NCBI RefSeq assembly: GCF_015840715.1
Contig: NZ_CP060397.1
Span: 868,001 to 932,000 of the forward strand
DNA from: Synechococcus sp. CBW1004
GTDB taxonomy: Bacteria > Cyanobacteriota > Cyanobacteriia > PCC-6307 > Cyanobiaceae
DNA length: 64,000 nt
Direction: 5' to 3'
Positions within the stretch are counted from its first letter, which is position 1. Each line of letters begins with the position of its first letter. The position numbers and the translations under genes are program-made. Below are positions 1-8,689 of this stretch, piece after piece. The notes beneath the pieces were generated by a model. The model made no database searches. It worked only from the letters and a program-made list of their open reading frames with translations, and was not told the origin of the DNA.

Positions 1-351
1 GCCGCTCGGCCGGCGACAGCACCGCAGCCCAACGGCAGGCCGCAGCCCACCCAGGGCCCGACCCCATTGGCGGGCGCTCAGCCGAGAGCTCTATCACCGG
101 CTGGCCAAACCCCATCAGCCCCTACAGCCCCCGAACCAGCTCAGGTGCCCCTGCCGGCCGACACCATCCAGCAGCTGCACAGCACCCTGCGCAGCCTGCC
201 CAGGCCGCTGCTCGACTCGCTCACCCAGGGTTTCCGGCGGCGGTTCCAGGTACCCGATAGCGCCGTGACCATCGCCGACCGAATCATCCTGCAGTGCCAT
301 CACGATTGGATTGAGACCTTCCTCGTGCAGCACTCCGACACCAGGGCCTGA
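1..351 (+). CDS. Rad52-family protein, 3' end with fused C-terminal domain (5' cut by window edge)
   Basis: The frame is open from base 1 with no start codon, so this is the 3' end of a longer gene. It is closely related in sequence to the gene at 34864-35883: a Pro/Ala/Gln-rich linker matching the tail of that Rad52-family protein, then a roughly 55-residue domain beginning ADTIQQLHSTLRSLPRPLLD and ending in a CHHDWIE motif. Here linker and domain are continuous. In the 35-kb copy a TAG replaces the TTG at 67-69. Rad52-family single-strand annealing proteins serve phage-type recombination. I infer the same role here; the function of the extra C-terminal domain is unknown. Confidence 0.7.
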   Translation, partial: AARPATAPQPNGRPQPTQGPTPLAGAQPRALSPAGQTPSAPTAPEPAQVPLPADTIQQLHSTLRSLPRPLLDSLTQGFRRRFQVPDSAVTIADRIILQCHHDWIETFLVQHSDTRA

Positions 352-380
352 CCAGCTGGCGCTGAACCACCTTCCCTGCT

Positions 381-394
381 AGTACAGGTGTACT
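381..394. promoter_or_regulatory. LexA-type SOS box
   Basis: The 14 bases AGTACAGGTGTACT fit the cyanobacterial LexA pattern RGTACNNNDGTWCB at every position. The box lies 15 bases before the ATG at 410 and just downstream of a Rad52-family gene, so DNA-damage control of the two-gene operon that follows is plausible. Binding is inferred. Confidence 0.55.
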
Positions 395-409
395 TGTTGA
401 GGAGTTGTC

Positions 410-688
410 ATGGTGCCGGTCCCGCTCTCAGGGCTGCAGCCCTCTCGCGACGAGGCGATCGAGGAGTGGCCCTGGCTCGACGAGGCGATCCTGCGTTCTA
501 GCCGCAGCCGCCAGGTCTGCATGACCTGCCACTTCTTCCGGCACCACCCGGGGCCCAACTGCATCCCCCAGCTGGCCTGCCATCTGCACCAGGGGCTGAT
601 CGCCCATGGCGACCACCTCACCCATCGCTGCAGTGGCTGGACGGAGGATCTTCACCGCCAGCGGGGCTGGGCGCCGGAAGTGGCGTGA
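410..688 (+). CDS. Small cysteine-rich hypothetical protein
   Basis: 92 residues. The ATG has a good ribosome site (GAGGA, 399-403). The middle of the protein carries CMTC, then two further cysteines within 20 residues, several histidines and a late HRCSGW motif, which suggests a small zinc- or metal-binding fold. I do not recognise a named family. It overlaps the next gene by 4 bases (GTGA), so the two are probably translationally coupled, and both sit behind the LexA-type box. Confidence 0.6.
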   Translation: MVPVPLSGLQPSRDEAIEEWPWLDEAILRSSRSRQVCMTCHFFRHHPGPNCIPQLACHLHQGLIAHGDHLTHRCSGWTEDLHRQRGWAPEVA

Positions 689-969
689 GCAAAGGGGCCC
701 GGAGGCGACCGCCGCTGTCGCCCCGTGAGGCGTGGATCAGCGACGGTCGGCAGGTGCTGCACTTCCGGCCCACCCTCTGGGATCGCTGGAGCCAGCGGCT
801 CGAGATCACCAGCGGTGAGCTGTTGCCCGATCAGCCGGTGCCGCTGCTCAAGCGCCGGTGGGAGCTCAGCAGGGAGGAGGCCCTCAGGCTCTGGGCAGAA
901 AAGCGCCAGCAGGGCTGGCAGCCCTGTGAACCCCAGTGGCTGCCGCCTCCCGCCCCGGCTGAGCGCTGA
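685..969 (+). CDS. DUF1651-like protein
   Basis: 94 residues. The GTG start overlaps the TGA of the preceding gene. The pattern WISDGRQVLHFRP followed by PLLKRRWELSREEALRLW and QQGW resembles the small DUF1651 proteins of picocyanobacteria, whose function is unknown. Placement behind a LexA-like box is the only functional hint. The family call is from memory of the pattern. Confidence 0.6.
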   Translation: MSKGARRRPPLSPREAWISDGRQVLHFRPTLWDRWSQRLEITSGELLPDQPVPLLKRRWELSREEALRLWAEKRQQGWQPCEPQWLPPPAPAER

Positions 970-975
970 ACTGCT

Positions 976-1533
976 TCAGAAGCGGGAGCCCGGCGTCTGC
1001 AGGAAGGCCAGCTCCTCCGCGCTCGACACCCGCCCGAGGGCAGCATTGCGGTGGGGGAAGCGGCCAAAGCGGGCGATCACATCCCGGTGCCGACGGGCGA
1101 AGTCGGCGGTGCGGGGATCGCTGAACCGCTCGAACAGCGGCAGCGCCGCTTCCTGCACCGCCATGTCTTCGCTGTGCATCAGGGGCATCAGCCAGAACTG
1201 CCGCCGCGTCTGCTCCACTTCCTCCTCCAGCCAGCCCTTCTCCACCGCGCACAGGCTCAGCGACTGGGCCTGGGGATCGCCCGCGAAGGCCATGGCGGTC
1301 TCGCGCCAGATCTGGCGGGGGAACTGATCGAGCAGCAGCACCAGGGCGAGGCCCCCGGTCGGCTCCGTGCTCCAGGCGTCGAGCTCGCCGGCAAGCGCCT
1401 GGCGGGTGAGCCCGAGGAAGCGATCCCGCACCAGCGCGTCGAAGGCCGGGTCCTTGGCAAACCACTGGCGCGGCCGGGTCTCGCCAAACCAGAACACGAG
1501 AACCTCGCCAGTTTGGTCCCGCTGGCCTGGCAT
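976..1533 (-). CDS. DUF924 family protein
   Basis: About 185 residues. It has the family's features: an N-terminal VLVFWFGE, then RQWFAKDPAFDALVRDRF, LVLLLDQFPRQIWR and FGRFPHRNAALGR near the C-terminus. DUF924 proteins are all-helical, TPR-like and biochemically uncharacterised. I chose the ATG at 1533 because it overlaps the TGA of the upstream gene (ATG/TGA share bases 1533-1535), indicating coupled translation. A GTG one codon earlier is possible. Confidence 0.85.
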   Translation of the reverse strand: MPGQRDQTGEVLVFWFGETRPRQWFAKDPAFDALVRDRFLGLTRQALAGELDAWSTEPTGGLALVLLLDQFPRQIWRETAMAFAGDPQAQSLSLCAVEKGWLEEEVEQTRRQFWLMPLMHSEDMAVQEAALPLFERFSDPRTADFARRHRDVIARFGRFPHRNAALGRVSSAEELAFLQTPGSRF

Positions 1534-1829
1534 CACAGCAGCGCCTGCACGCTGGCCACCTTGTCCTCCAGGCTCTGATCCTTATCTGTACGGGTATTGA
1601 TCTTGACCGTCGTGTAAACGCGGGGACAGCCCATGGTGTGCACCGCCTGGTGGCAAGCCTCGATCGCGGCGAACACCGGCTCCCACTCGCCCTCGATGGC
1701 GGTGCCGTTGGGATGCAGCTGAATCTTGAGCCTGACGTTGGTGAGCACCTTCTCGCAGGCGGCGACGTAGGGCGCGAGGTGCACGCCCACGCCGATCGGC
1801 ACCACGCACAGATCCACGATCACCTTCAT
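1533..1829 (-). CDS. MTH1187 family thiamine-binding protein
   Basis: 98 residues from the ATG at 1829. MKVIVDLCVVPIG, then a YVAACEKVL helix and LHPNGTAIEGEW are typical of the MTH1187/YkoF ferredoxin-like fold, which binds thiamine or related pyrimidines in the cytoplasm. It is upstream of and overlapping the DUF924 gene, so the two form an operon. A longer reading frame upstream is open, but the family normally begins at this methionine. Confidence 0.85.
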   Translation of the reverse strand: MKVIVDLCVVPIGVGVHLAPYVAACEKVLTNVRLKIQLHPNGTAIEGEWEPVFAAIEACHQAVHTMGCPRVYTTVKINTRTDKDQSLEDKVASVQALL

Positions 1830-1882
1830 GGCGAACCCCGCTTGATTGCATCCATCGTGGGAGCAGTTGCCCGGGTCCTGAC

Positions 1883-2332
1883 ATGTCCGTGTTCCCGCTG
1901 CTGGTGATCGTCCATGCCCTGGCCGCGACGGTTTGGACCGGCGGGCATCTGGTGCTGGACCTCGGGGTGCTGCCAAGGGCGCTGCGGGCACAAAGCGCGG
2001 CCGAGATCCGCGGCTTCGAGGAGGTCTTTGAGCCGCTGGGTCTCACGGCCCTGGCCATCCAGGTGGTGACGGGGGTGTGGATGGCCTGGAACTACCTGCC
2101 GGGCTTCCGGGGGCTGTTCAGCCCGGCCAACCCGATCGGAATGCTGGTGGGCGTGAAGCTGCTGCTGCTGGCCGCCACAGCCGCCCTGGCGATCCACGCC
2201 CGGCTGCGGCTGATTCCCAACCTCAGCGACGCCAACCTCACCGGCCTGGCCTGGCACATCCGCGGCATCACCGCGCTGGCGATCGCCTTTGTGGTGGTGG
2301 GTGCCCTGATCCGGCTGGGTGGGCTGGGCTGA
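1883..2332 (+). CDS. CopD-like integral membrane protein
   Basis: 149 residues with four predicted membrane segments (about 3-20, 52-70, 87-107, 124-145). The early HALAATVWTGGH, with histidine and tryptophan in the first helix, and the WMAWNYLP segment match the CopD/copper-resistance-D or heme-binding DUF2269-like class. It is divergent from the thiamine-binding gene and convergent with the next one. A role in copper or haem handling at the membrane is inference from family. Confidence 0.7.
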   Translation: MSVFPLLVIVHALAATVWTGGHLVLDLGVLPRALRAQSAAEIRGFEEVFEPLGLTALAIQVVTGVWMAWNYLPGFRGLFSPANPIGMLVGVKLLLLAATAALAIHARLRLIPNLSDANLTGLAWHIRGITALAIAFVVVGALIRLGGLG

Positions 2333-2359
2333 GCCGGAGTTCCCGCCAAGGGTGGGGCT

Positions 2360-2775
2360 TCACGAGGCAGGCAACACCAGCAACAGCAGGCGGTTGCCCT
2401 CCGGATCCAGCAGCCAGGCCTCAGCGCCGAATGGTTCCTGGCGCGGTGGATCTTCTGAGGTGGCGCCCAGATCCAGAGCCGTGGTGATCCAGGCCTGGAG
2501 CATGGCAACGGTGCCCGGCCCATCGGTCTGGCGTTGCAGGCACAGCGCCAGGCGACCCTGCTGGCGCGGTTGCGGCCGGTTCCGGGATGGGCGTAAACCT
2601 CCAGACATCCGCCGGCCGGCCAGGGCACGCGCCAGTGCGCGGCGCTCATGCCCGGCTGCGGCGCAACGCCCAGCAGAGCGCCATAGAACTGAGCCAGGGC
2701 GGCGGGATCGTCGGCGGCCAGCACGAGCGAACTGGTGATCGAGCCGGTGATGGCCGTGGCCTCTGGCTCGGGCAT
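2360..2775 (-). pseudogene. Frameshifted VOC/glyoxalase-like protein
   Basis: The N-terminal half reads in one frame from the ATG at 2775 (SSLVLAADDPAALAQFYGAL, the typical betaalphabetabetabeta start of the vicinal-oxygen-chelate fold, continuing to CLEVYAHPGTG). The C-terminal half reads in another frame (QGRLALCLQRQTDG... to EAWLLDPEGNRLLLLVLP, the typical second-half end). The frame changes near 2555-2590. Either the gene is broken or one base is wrong in the assembly. Substrate cannot be predicted. Confidence 0.65.
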
Positions 2776-2781
2776 CCCAGA

Positions 2782-3024
2782 TCAGCGGAAGAGGGCTGCA
2801 TGGCGGGCCATGGTCCGGATGCTGCTGACGGCAGCACTGGGGCCACGGCGCACGCGCACCCGAACGGTGCAATGGGCTGGCCCCATGTGCTCGATCAGGG
2901 CCTCGCGGGCCTCGTGCTGCAGCTCCTCCATGGTCGGGGCCGTGATGCGGATGGGCAGGGTTTCGGCCTGAGCTTCCAGATGGCCTGGGCGTTCTGCCAC
3001 AACGTGGAACACGATCTCTCGCAT
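2782..3024 (-). CDS. HicB-like small protein
   Basis: 80 residues from the ATG at 3024. REIVFHVVAERPGHLEAQAE and APTMEELQHEAREALIEHMG give the beta-beta-alpha pattern of the HicB antitoxin N-domain, followed by a basic C-terminal strand. No HicA partner is adjacent, so it may be an orphan HicB-fold protein. The upstream open frame has no coding-like sequence, which decided the start. Confidence 0.6.
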   Translation of the reverse strand: MREIVFHVVAERPGHLEAQAETLPIRITAPTMEELQHEAREALIEHMGPAHCTVRVRVRRGPSAAVSSIRTMARHAALFR

Positions 3025-3182
3025 GGGCTGGGTATGACTGTCTTTCCGACTCCACCCTTGGGCGGCAGTGGCCAAGGTGAGCGTGCCGCCCGATACGGGG
3101 AACCGTCTGTTTTGATCCACCACAGAGAGGACCCGCTGGCCTGAGTCCAGCCACGATCGAAGCAGGGCCGCCAAGAGCAGGG

Positions 3183-3362
3183 ATGACAGCCCAGCAGGAC
3201 CGTCACAGCCGACACCCCCAGGAGAGGGGATCGACCAGCGAGCGGCAGAAGCCTCAACTGCTCGAGACGCTGCAGGACATGGAGCAGCAGCTGCGCCGCC
3301 ATCCCCCTCTGGAGGATCTGGGGCCGCTGTTCGGGCCGGAGGCACAGGGCCGCCCCTCCTGA
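3183..3362 (+). CDS. Small hypothetical protein
   Basis: 59 residues, ATG at 3183 and TGA at 3360. It is polar, with a helical centre (QLLETLQDMEQQLRRHPP) and a short DLGPLFG tail. No family recognised. The compact composition and clear stop make it more credible than the competing frames, but support is modest. Confidence 0.4.
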   Translation: MTAQQDRHSRHPQERGSTSERQKPQLLETLQDMEQQLRRHPPLEDLGPLFGPEAQGRPS

Positions 3363-3441
3363 TCTGGCTCAGATCCGCCAACCCGCCAGGGATAGGAAAG
3401 CCTGCAGCCTTGAATGGCGTCTGAGCAAGGCCGCTGCGTCG

Positions 3442-4353
3442 ATGCAGCGAAACACGGGGCAACGCTCGCTACCACGACAGGTACCCGAGGGGGGTTGGCG
3501 CCGCATCGCGGCGATGGAAGCATTCGAACTCGGCCCACGGGAGGTGGTGGACCTGGCGTCCATCCCCTGGCTTGCCCTCGCCGAGGTGGGAGTTCAACAG
3601 TTTGAGCTCGCCCATCAAGACCCTGTCACCACCTGGGTCCTGCGCTGCTCACCAGGCAGCGAGCTGGATCTCGATCAGTTTGAGGCGTGCAGCGAGATCC
3701 TTGTGCTGGAGGGGGATCTGCGTGAAAGTGGATCTGACTATCCGGTCGGCAGCTTCCTGCGGGGGCCATCGTCCTCCCTTCAGGGCTGCGGCTCCCGTGA
3801 AGGCTGCGTCCTGCTGCTCCGGCAGGTTGCCGGGGGCGACGAGTCTGAGCCGCTGAGACTCCAGGCTTCTGCAGTGGCGTGGCAGAAGGGGCCGGCACTG
3901 GGCCTGCAGGTGATTCCGCTCCACACCACAGACGCCGAGGAGCTCTCCTTGCTGCGTTGGCAGCCCGGTTCCTCCTACGAGCCCCACCGCCACGCCGACT
4001 GGGAGGAGATCCTCGTGTTGGAGGGTGTTCTGCAGGATGAACACGGCACCTATGGCCCGGGGACGTGGCTGCGCTACCCCCCCGGCAGTGAGCATCACCC
4101 CTGGAGTGATCTGGGTTGCACGATCTGGCTCCGCACCGCGGCGCCCACCAGGCAGCCCTCTTCTCCTGCGACCCAGTCCTTGCCGTCACCGAGCAGAAAC
4201 CTGATCACACCCCTCAGCGGACAGCCATGGCATGAACATCGGGGCGTCCTCCAGCACCGGCCACGCCGTAAGACCGCCATCGGCATGGCCCGGGAAGAGT
4301 TCGCTGAGACCTCCTCCTCTCCCCTTACAGTCCAAAACGGATCCACGCGCTGA
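3442..4353 (+). CDS. Tandem cupin protein, ChrR-like
   Basis: Up to 303 residues. There are two cupin repeats. The first (about 50-130) has degenerate metal ligands. The second (about 165-230) keeps SSYEPHRHADWEEILVLEG and a late GSEHHPWSDLGC, the histidine/glutamate set of ChrR-type cupins. These are cytoplasmic metal-binding sensors or anti-sigma-factor C-domains. The last 70 residues are low-complexity. The ATG at 3514 (starting MEAFELGPREVV) is an equally plausible start. No adjacent sigma factor is present, so anti-sigma function is not supported here. Confidence 0.7.
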   Translation: MQRNTGQRSLPRQVPEGGWRRIAAMEAFELGPREVVDLASIPWLALAEVGVQQFELAHQDPVTTWVLRCSPGSELDLDQFEACSEILVLEGDLRESGSDYPVGSFLRGPSSSLQGCGSREGCVLLLRQVAGGDESEPLRLQASAVAWQKGPALGLQVIPLHTTDAEELSLLRWQPGSSYEPHRHADWEEILVLEGVLQDEHGTYGPGTWLRYPPGSEHHPWSDLGCTIWLRTAAPTRQPSSPATQSLPSPSRNLITPLSGQPWHEHRGVLQHRPRRKTAIGMAREEFAETSSSPLTVQNGSTR

Positions 4354-4361
4354 GGAGGTCG

Positions 4362-4625
4362 ATGGCCGGTGGATCAGGCAACGGAGGCGGTGAACAATCC
4401 GGGCTGACGGTTGGACAGCTGGAGGCCAGCTACCCGATTTACTGCAAAGCCCTCAAGATGCTGATTCAGGAGGAGAAGAAACTCTCCGAGATTCAGCGCA
4501 CTGTGTGCTGGGACCGACTGGAAAAACTGCATCGCGCCATGCCCAGACAGTACCGGGATCCGTTGATGCACTACAGCATGCTGAAACGCCAGATTGAGGC
4601 CCAAGGCTCTGGCGAACGTCACTGA
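4362..4625 (+). CDS. Conserved-looking hypothetical protein
   Basis: 87 residues with a strong ribosome site (GAGGAGG, 4350-4356) before the ATG. After a glycine-rich start it is a compact helical protein (LEASYPIYCKALKMLIQE, then DRLEKLHRAMP and DPLMHYSMLKRQIEAQ). No family recognised. It sits 8 bases after the cupin gene and may be co-transcribed with it. Confidence 0.55.
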   Translation: MAGGSGNGGGEQSGLTVGQLEASYPIYCKALKMLIQEEKKLSEIQRTVCWDRLEKLHRAMPRQYRDPLMHYSMLKRQIEAQGSGERH

Positions 4626-4703
4626 ACGTTGCGCAGCCTCGCGCTGCAACGCAGCGACAGCCAGCGTTGATGACATCCAGATCATGCCACTGCGCCTCTG
4701 CCT

Positions 4704-5464
4704 TTGATGTCCGATGAAGCCGCCTCTCCACTGAAGATCCTAGTGGCGGATGATCAGGAGACGATTCGTCAGCTGCTGGCAACCCGCCTGCGTCTGCAGG
4801 GCCACCAGCCGGTGATGGCAGGCAATGGGCTTGAGGCCTTAGAGCTGTTCGGCAGTGAGCAGCCAGATCTGGTGATTCTCGATGTGATGATGCCGGAGCT
4901 GGATGGCTTTCAGGCCACCGAGCGAATCCGCGCTCAATCGGACGTGCCCATCATTCTGCTGACAGCACTGGATGAGGTGGAACAGCGCATTATGGGGCTG
5001 AACCTTGGGCTGATGATTACATGATCAAGCCCTTCAGTCCCAAGGAATTAGAGGTGCGCATCCGCTGCGTGATGCGCCGCTGCACCGCGATCCCAGGAGA
5101 AGCGGAAACCATGCCCGCGCGGATGAGTCAGGCTGTGCAGGTCGGCGATCTGAGCATTGACCTCCCCCGGAGACAAGTGTACCGGGACAACGAGCGAATC
5201 CGTCTGACGGAGATGGAGTTCAATCTGCTGGTGTTGCTTCTCAAGCAGGCCGGAACAGCGATCCAACGACAAGAGATGCTCGAGAAAATCTGGGGCTACA
5301 CCCCTAAAAGGGCGGTCGACTGCCGTGTCGTGGATGTGCACATTTCACGCCTGCGCGCAAAGCTAGAACTGGATCCGATCAATCCCGAACTGATCCTCAC
5401 CGTACGCGGTCTTGGATATATGTTCCAGCGCCTCCCCGATGGGCTTGAGATCGCATTCTCCTGA
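4704..5464 (+). pseudogene. RpaB-like OmpR-family response regulator with a one-base frameshift
   Basis: The receiver domain reads from 4704 (ILVADDQE acidic pocket, LVILDVMMPELDG phosphoacceptor Asp, LLTALDEVEQR). It stops early at 5022 because the sequence encoding GLNLGADDY has lost one G of a GGGG run near 5004-5010. The other frame resumes at once with YMIKPFSPKELEVRIR and a full winged-helix DNA-binding domain (LTEMEFNLLVLLL, WGYTPKRAVDCRVVDVHISR, TVRGLGYMFQ). The WGYTP...VDVHISRLRAKLE block is RpaB-like; RpaB controls light-stress and phycobilisome genes. It may be a decayed paralog or a homopolymer assembly error. A linker gene lies just downstream. Confidence 0.8.
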
Positions 5465-5470
5465 TGTCAG

Positions 5471-5490
5471 AGGCCCCGAGAACGGGGCCT
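5471..5490 (+). terminator. Hairpin terminator of the regulator gene
   Basis: AGGCCCCG and CGGGGCCT form a perfect 8-bp stem around a 4-base loop, starting 7 bases after the regulator stop codon. The following tract is T-poor. The site lies between convergent genes and could act on both strands. Confidence 0.6.
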
Positions 5491-5531
5491 CCTGGCTGTG
5501 CTCTGCCGCTGGGAAAGGCCTGGATAGGCGA

Positions 5532-6500
5532 TCAGCTCACCACCACATTGGTGACGCGCCCCAGCGCGTTGGCACGCTTGAGGGCCTCATTCATCCGGGT
5601 GAGGGGAACGCGGATCACGTAGTCGCCGCTGCGGACGTAGTCCTGGGCGACCACCCCGGAGACACTGATCGTGACGGTGCGCGAGCCACGGCCGCGGAAG
5701 CCGGAGCCGCCGAGGCGGACCGATTCGCGGTCGCTGCGGGCCGGAGACTGGCGGGCACCGCTGTCGAGGGCGCCCTCATACAGGCCCTGGGCCTCGGAGA
5801 CGACGGCCCGGTAGGGCCCCTCGGTGCTGATGTGGCTGTAATCGGTGATCGGGCGGATGAAGCTGCTGCCCAGGGAGACGGGCGGCAGCGCGCCGGGGAC
5901 CGGCATCGCCCGGTTCTGGTGCAGCGCCCGGTTCAACGCCGCCTGGCGACCGGAGCTGGATCCCTTCACCGACGCTGCAGCACCGCGGGCCAGCTGCATC
6001 AGCCACGAGAACTGGCGACCCTCATGGCCGATCGAATAGCCCCAGCCGTGCAGGTATGGCACCACATCGTTACCGAACCGATCCTGGTATTCGGCGCTGT
6101 CGATGTAGGAGTCGATCTCGGCGTCGTAGCCCTGCTCCTGGAGGATGGTGAAGTGGTGCAGCATCTCCTCGCGGTTGTGAGGAGCGCGGCCGAGCAGGTG
6201 CTTGTGGTTCAGCTCAATGAAGCGGTAAGCGTTGCAGTGCTCAAAGAACTTGGCGCGATACAGCGCGCTCTTGGCCACCGTCCGCACTAGCTCACGGACA
6301 TTCAGATAGCCATCGCGGAAGAGGGATTCAGCCCCCTTGAGCCGTTCGCTGCTCATCAGGTACTGCTGGCCGAGCACCTGCCGATACACGGAACGAAGGA
6401 TAATGTCCTTGGCTTCTGCTGAGGCGACCGACCAGCTTTCCTTGTCTCGATCATTGGCAAAGCGTTCAATGCCAAGTTCTGCGGCGCGAACGAGGGTCAT
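5532..6500 (-). CDS. Phycobilisome rod linker polypeptide (CpcC-type)
   Basis: 322 residues. The N-terminal PBS-linker domain (about 15-150) has DIILRSVYRQVLGQQYLM, ESLFRDGYLNVRELVRTVAK, FIELNHKHLLGRAP and IDSAEYQDRFGNDVVPY. A flexible 100-residue middle follows, then a CpcD-like domain (about 255-322: TVTISVSGVV, DYVIRVPLTRMNEALKRAN, VTNVVVS). This order fits rod linkers that join phycocyanin or phycoerythrin hexamers within the antenna rod. The phycobiliprotein genes are not nearby. The start is ATG at 6500. Confidence 0.93.
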   Translation of the reverse strand: MTLVRAAELGIERFANDRDKESWSVASAEAKDIILRSVYRQVLGQQYLMSSERLKGAESLFRDGYLNVRELVRTVAKSALYRAKFFEHCNAYRFIELNHKHLLGRAPHNREEMLHHFTILQEQGYDAEIDSYIDSAEYQDRFGNDVVPYLHGWGYSIGHEGRQFSWLMQLARGAAASVKGSSSGRQAALNRALHQNRAMPVPGALPPVSLGSSFIRPITDYSHISTEGPYRAVVSEAQGLYEGALDSGARQSPARSDRESVRLGGSGFRGRGSRTVTISVSGVVAQDYVRSGDYVIRVPLTRMNEALKRANALGRVTNVVVS

Positions 6501-6923
6501 GTGTTCAGGGATCAGTGAGACGACAGGTGCTGCAAATCTGCCTGCATCGTGACGTCAACGCACAGACTGGATGGCCGCACGATGACAACTCCGACTGCTG
6601 GAGATCAATAGGCGAAAAACCTGTCAGGAAACCCTAGCCATGGCTCGGTGAACAGCACAGAATCGTTACAAACGACACTCCGGCGCTTGCGCCCAGGGCC
6701 AGGCGCCCCGTTGTGCGGTCCACTGGGCCCGGGCACCTCCGCCGGCGCCACGCCACTCACGCGAACCGCGCCCCCCGGGGCGGCGGCTCGGTTTGGGGCC
6801 GTTCTGTCTGTCAGGGGAGAGGGACGTCGCTTGGCCTGGCAAGGCTCCGATGCTCCGACCCATCGTCTGCCGAGCGCCTGCCCATGCAGGCCATCACGGC
6901 TAAAACGACTGCACAGGACATGG
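6501..6923. other. Intergenic region between linker and PAS genes
   Basis: It must hold the linker promoter reading leftward and the PAS-gene promoter reading rightward. The frame of the PAS gene stays open to 6648, but the encoded stretch is Pro/Ala/Arg-rich without domain character, so I treat it as non-coding. No operator motif was recognised. Confidence 0.35.
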
Positions 6924-7709
6924 ATGTCGATGTCACGGCTGGAGGAGACCGCCTCGGTCGTTCCCCGCTGTCCCTGGGATGCAGGGGAGGGGTTTCTGCT
7001 GCTTCCTGGAGATGGGCTCATCCTGGCCACGGGGGATGGGCGGATCAGCTACTTCGATCACCGGGCCCAGCAGACGGTGGGGAAGCCGGAGCCCTTCCAC
7101 TGCGGTGATCCGCTGGATCTGATCTGGCCTGAACTGGCGGAGGCGTTGGAAGCCCATTCCAACGCGATCAGTGAGGGGCCACTCGACACCCGGTTGCCCT
7201 GTGGTGCCGGCGTGCAGACGGTGCGGCTGTTCCGCTCGGACGGCGGGATCGGAATCGTGCTGCTGGCCAATCGCGATGCCCCGGACAACAGCAGCTCGGA
7301 TCAGCAACTGCTGATGCACCAGAGCATCCTTCGTCATGTCCGTGATGCGGTGATTGTGACGACGGCCGAGCCCGTGGACCCTCCCGGCCCGGTGATCGTC
7401 TATGCCAATCCTGCGGCACTCCGGCAGACGGGCTATCGCGCGGCTGAGCTGCTGGGCCGCAGTCCGAGGATTTTCCAGGGCCCGCTGACGGATCGCGACG
7501 CCCTCTTCTCTTTCCATCAGGCGATGCGGCACTGGCAGCCGACGCGGCAGAAGGTGTTGAACTACCGCAAGAACGGCTCGACCTTCTGGGTGGAGATCGA
7601 CATCGCCCCTCTGGCGGATCGGGATGGTTGGTACACCTTCTGGGTGTCTGTGCAGCGCGAATGCGACTCACCCGCCCGGCACGCTGCTGGTGGACCGATC
7701 ACGGGATGA
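6924..7709 (+). CDS. PAS-domain protein, LOV-like but without the photoactive cysteine
   Basis: About 261 residues from the ATG at 6924. The N-terminal 110 residues form an unassigned sensory-like region (FLLLPGDGLILATGDGRISY). The C-terminal PAS core (about 130-250) has ILRHVRDAVIVTT, YANPAALRQTGYRAAELLGR, SPRIFQGPLTDRDAL and LNYRKNGSTFWVEIDIAPL. The last three resemble LOV/PAS-9 domains, but GRNCRFLQ reads GRSPRIFQ here, so the flavin-adduct cysteine is absent. No output domain follows. Confidence 0.75.
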   Translation: MSMSRLEETASVVPRCPWDAGEGFLLLPGDGLILATGDGRISYFDHRAQQTVGKPEPFHCGDPLDLIWPELAEALEAHSNAISEGPLDTRLPCGAGVQTVRLFRSDGGIGIVLLANRDAPDNSSSDQQLLMHQSILRHVRDAVIVTTAEPVDPPGPVIVYANPAALRQTGYRAAELLGRSPRIFQGPLTDRDALFSFHQAMRHWQPTRQKVLNYRKNGSTFWVEIDIAPLADRDGWYTFWVSVQRECDSPARHAAGGPITG

Positions 7710-8689
7710 GACTGCGTTCGGATCGGCCTCGTCGTCAGCCATGAGGCCCACAACAAAGCCCGGAGCGTTGGCCCCGGGCATTTGCCTGCTCAGCCGTGGT
7801 GCCGTCCCAAGGGGGTCGGGCGCAGCTGTGCGGTCGGTTGATCGTCAGACCAGGGTGTCTTTGGTTGTGGGGCGGAGCTGCCGGCGCTGGCACCTGGGGC
7901 CAGGTGTCGAGTGGGACGTTCCGTTTGGTCCGGGGCACCTGGGACGGTGCAATGGACGGCGTGTGTCCCCTCCAGGAAATGACACGCCAAGAACGTCAGA
8001 GATCCGTCGAGAAGTGTTGGAGCAGGGGCCGGATCGTCAGCGCGCTCCTGTCTGCTGCTCAGGGGGGGTGTCTTCCATCTGTGGAGCCTCCGAATCCCGT
8101 TGCAGCCACGATGCTCCCGCCGGCCAGGGCCAGCAGCGGTTGCAGCGGCTTCGACACCGGTCTTCACTGCGGGCAACGGGGCTTCATGAAGCGGTCTTCA
8201 CCAGGAGGTTGGAGACTTCTCCCGCTGATCGGCCAGGCGGTTCGCAAAACCGCCAGTTTCACGGCGGGAACAGGCACCTCGCAGCGCCCCCACCACCAGG
8301 CGGATGGCCTAACTTGTGATTGAGGGGAGGCCCGGGAGCCAACCCGACCCTCACCCTCCCAAAGAGTCCGGCCAGGGATCACCCGAGCCGGTGTGCACAG
8401 AGGAGGTGCGCCAACGATGCGACACACAACAGGTGAACTCGGTGACGCGGCGCGAACGCCATCCCGTAACCGCAGAGAGCGATACGCCAGTTCTGATTCC
8501 CGCGTGTTGAACCCCCGAGCTGCATAACTTGGGACGGGATCACAGCCGAGAAGGTCAAGCCCCGAGCATCTCTTCTCCCAGACGTGATCTGCATTCCTTT
8601 CCTGCTAGGCCCAAGACAGGTCATGCGTGAACGACAGACACCCGACCGGTAGTCCTTGGTGTGAGGACGTGACCGCCGCAACCGGTGCT
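7710..8689. other. Long stretch without a convincing gene
   Basis: Open frames exist on both strands but encode Arg/Gly/Pro-rich low-complexity sequence without domains or good ribosome sites. Because the stretch ends in a strong hairpin at 8690-8714, an untranslated RNA in the last few hundred bases is possible. No known RNA family was recognised. Confidence 0.3.

Noticed and set aside
6924-7709. A functional LOV photoreceptor
   Set aside because: The adduct-forming cysteine is replaced by proline.
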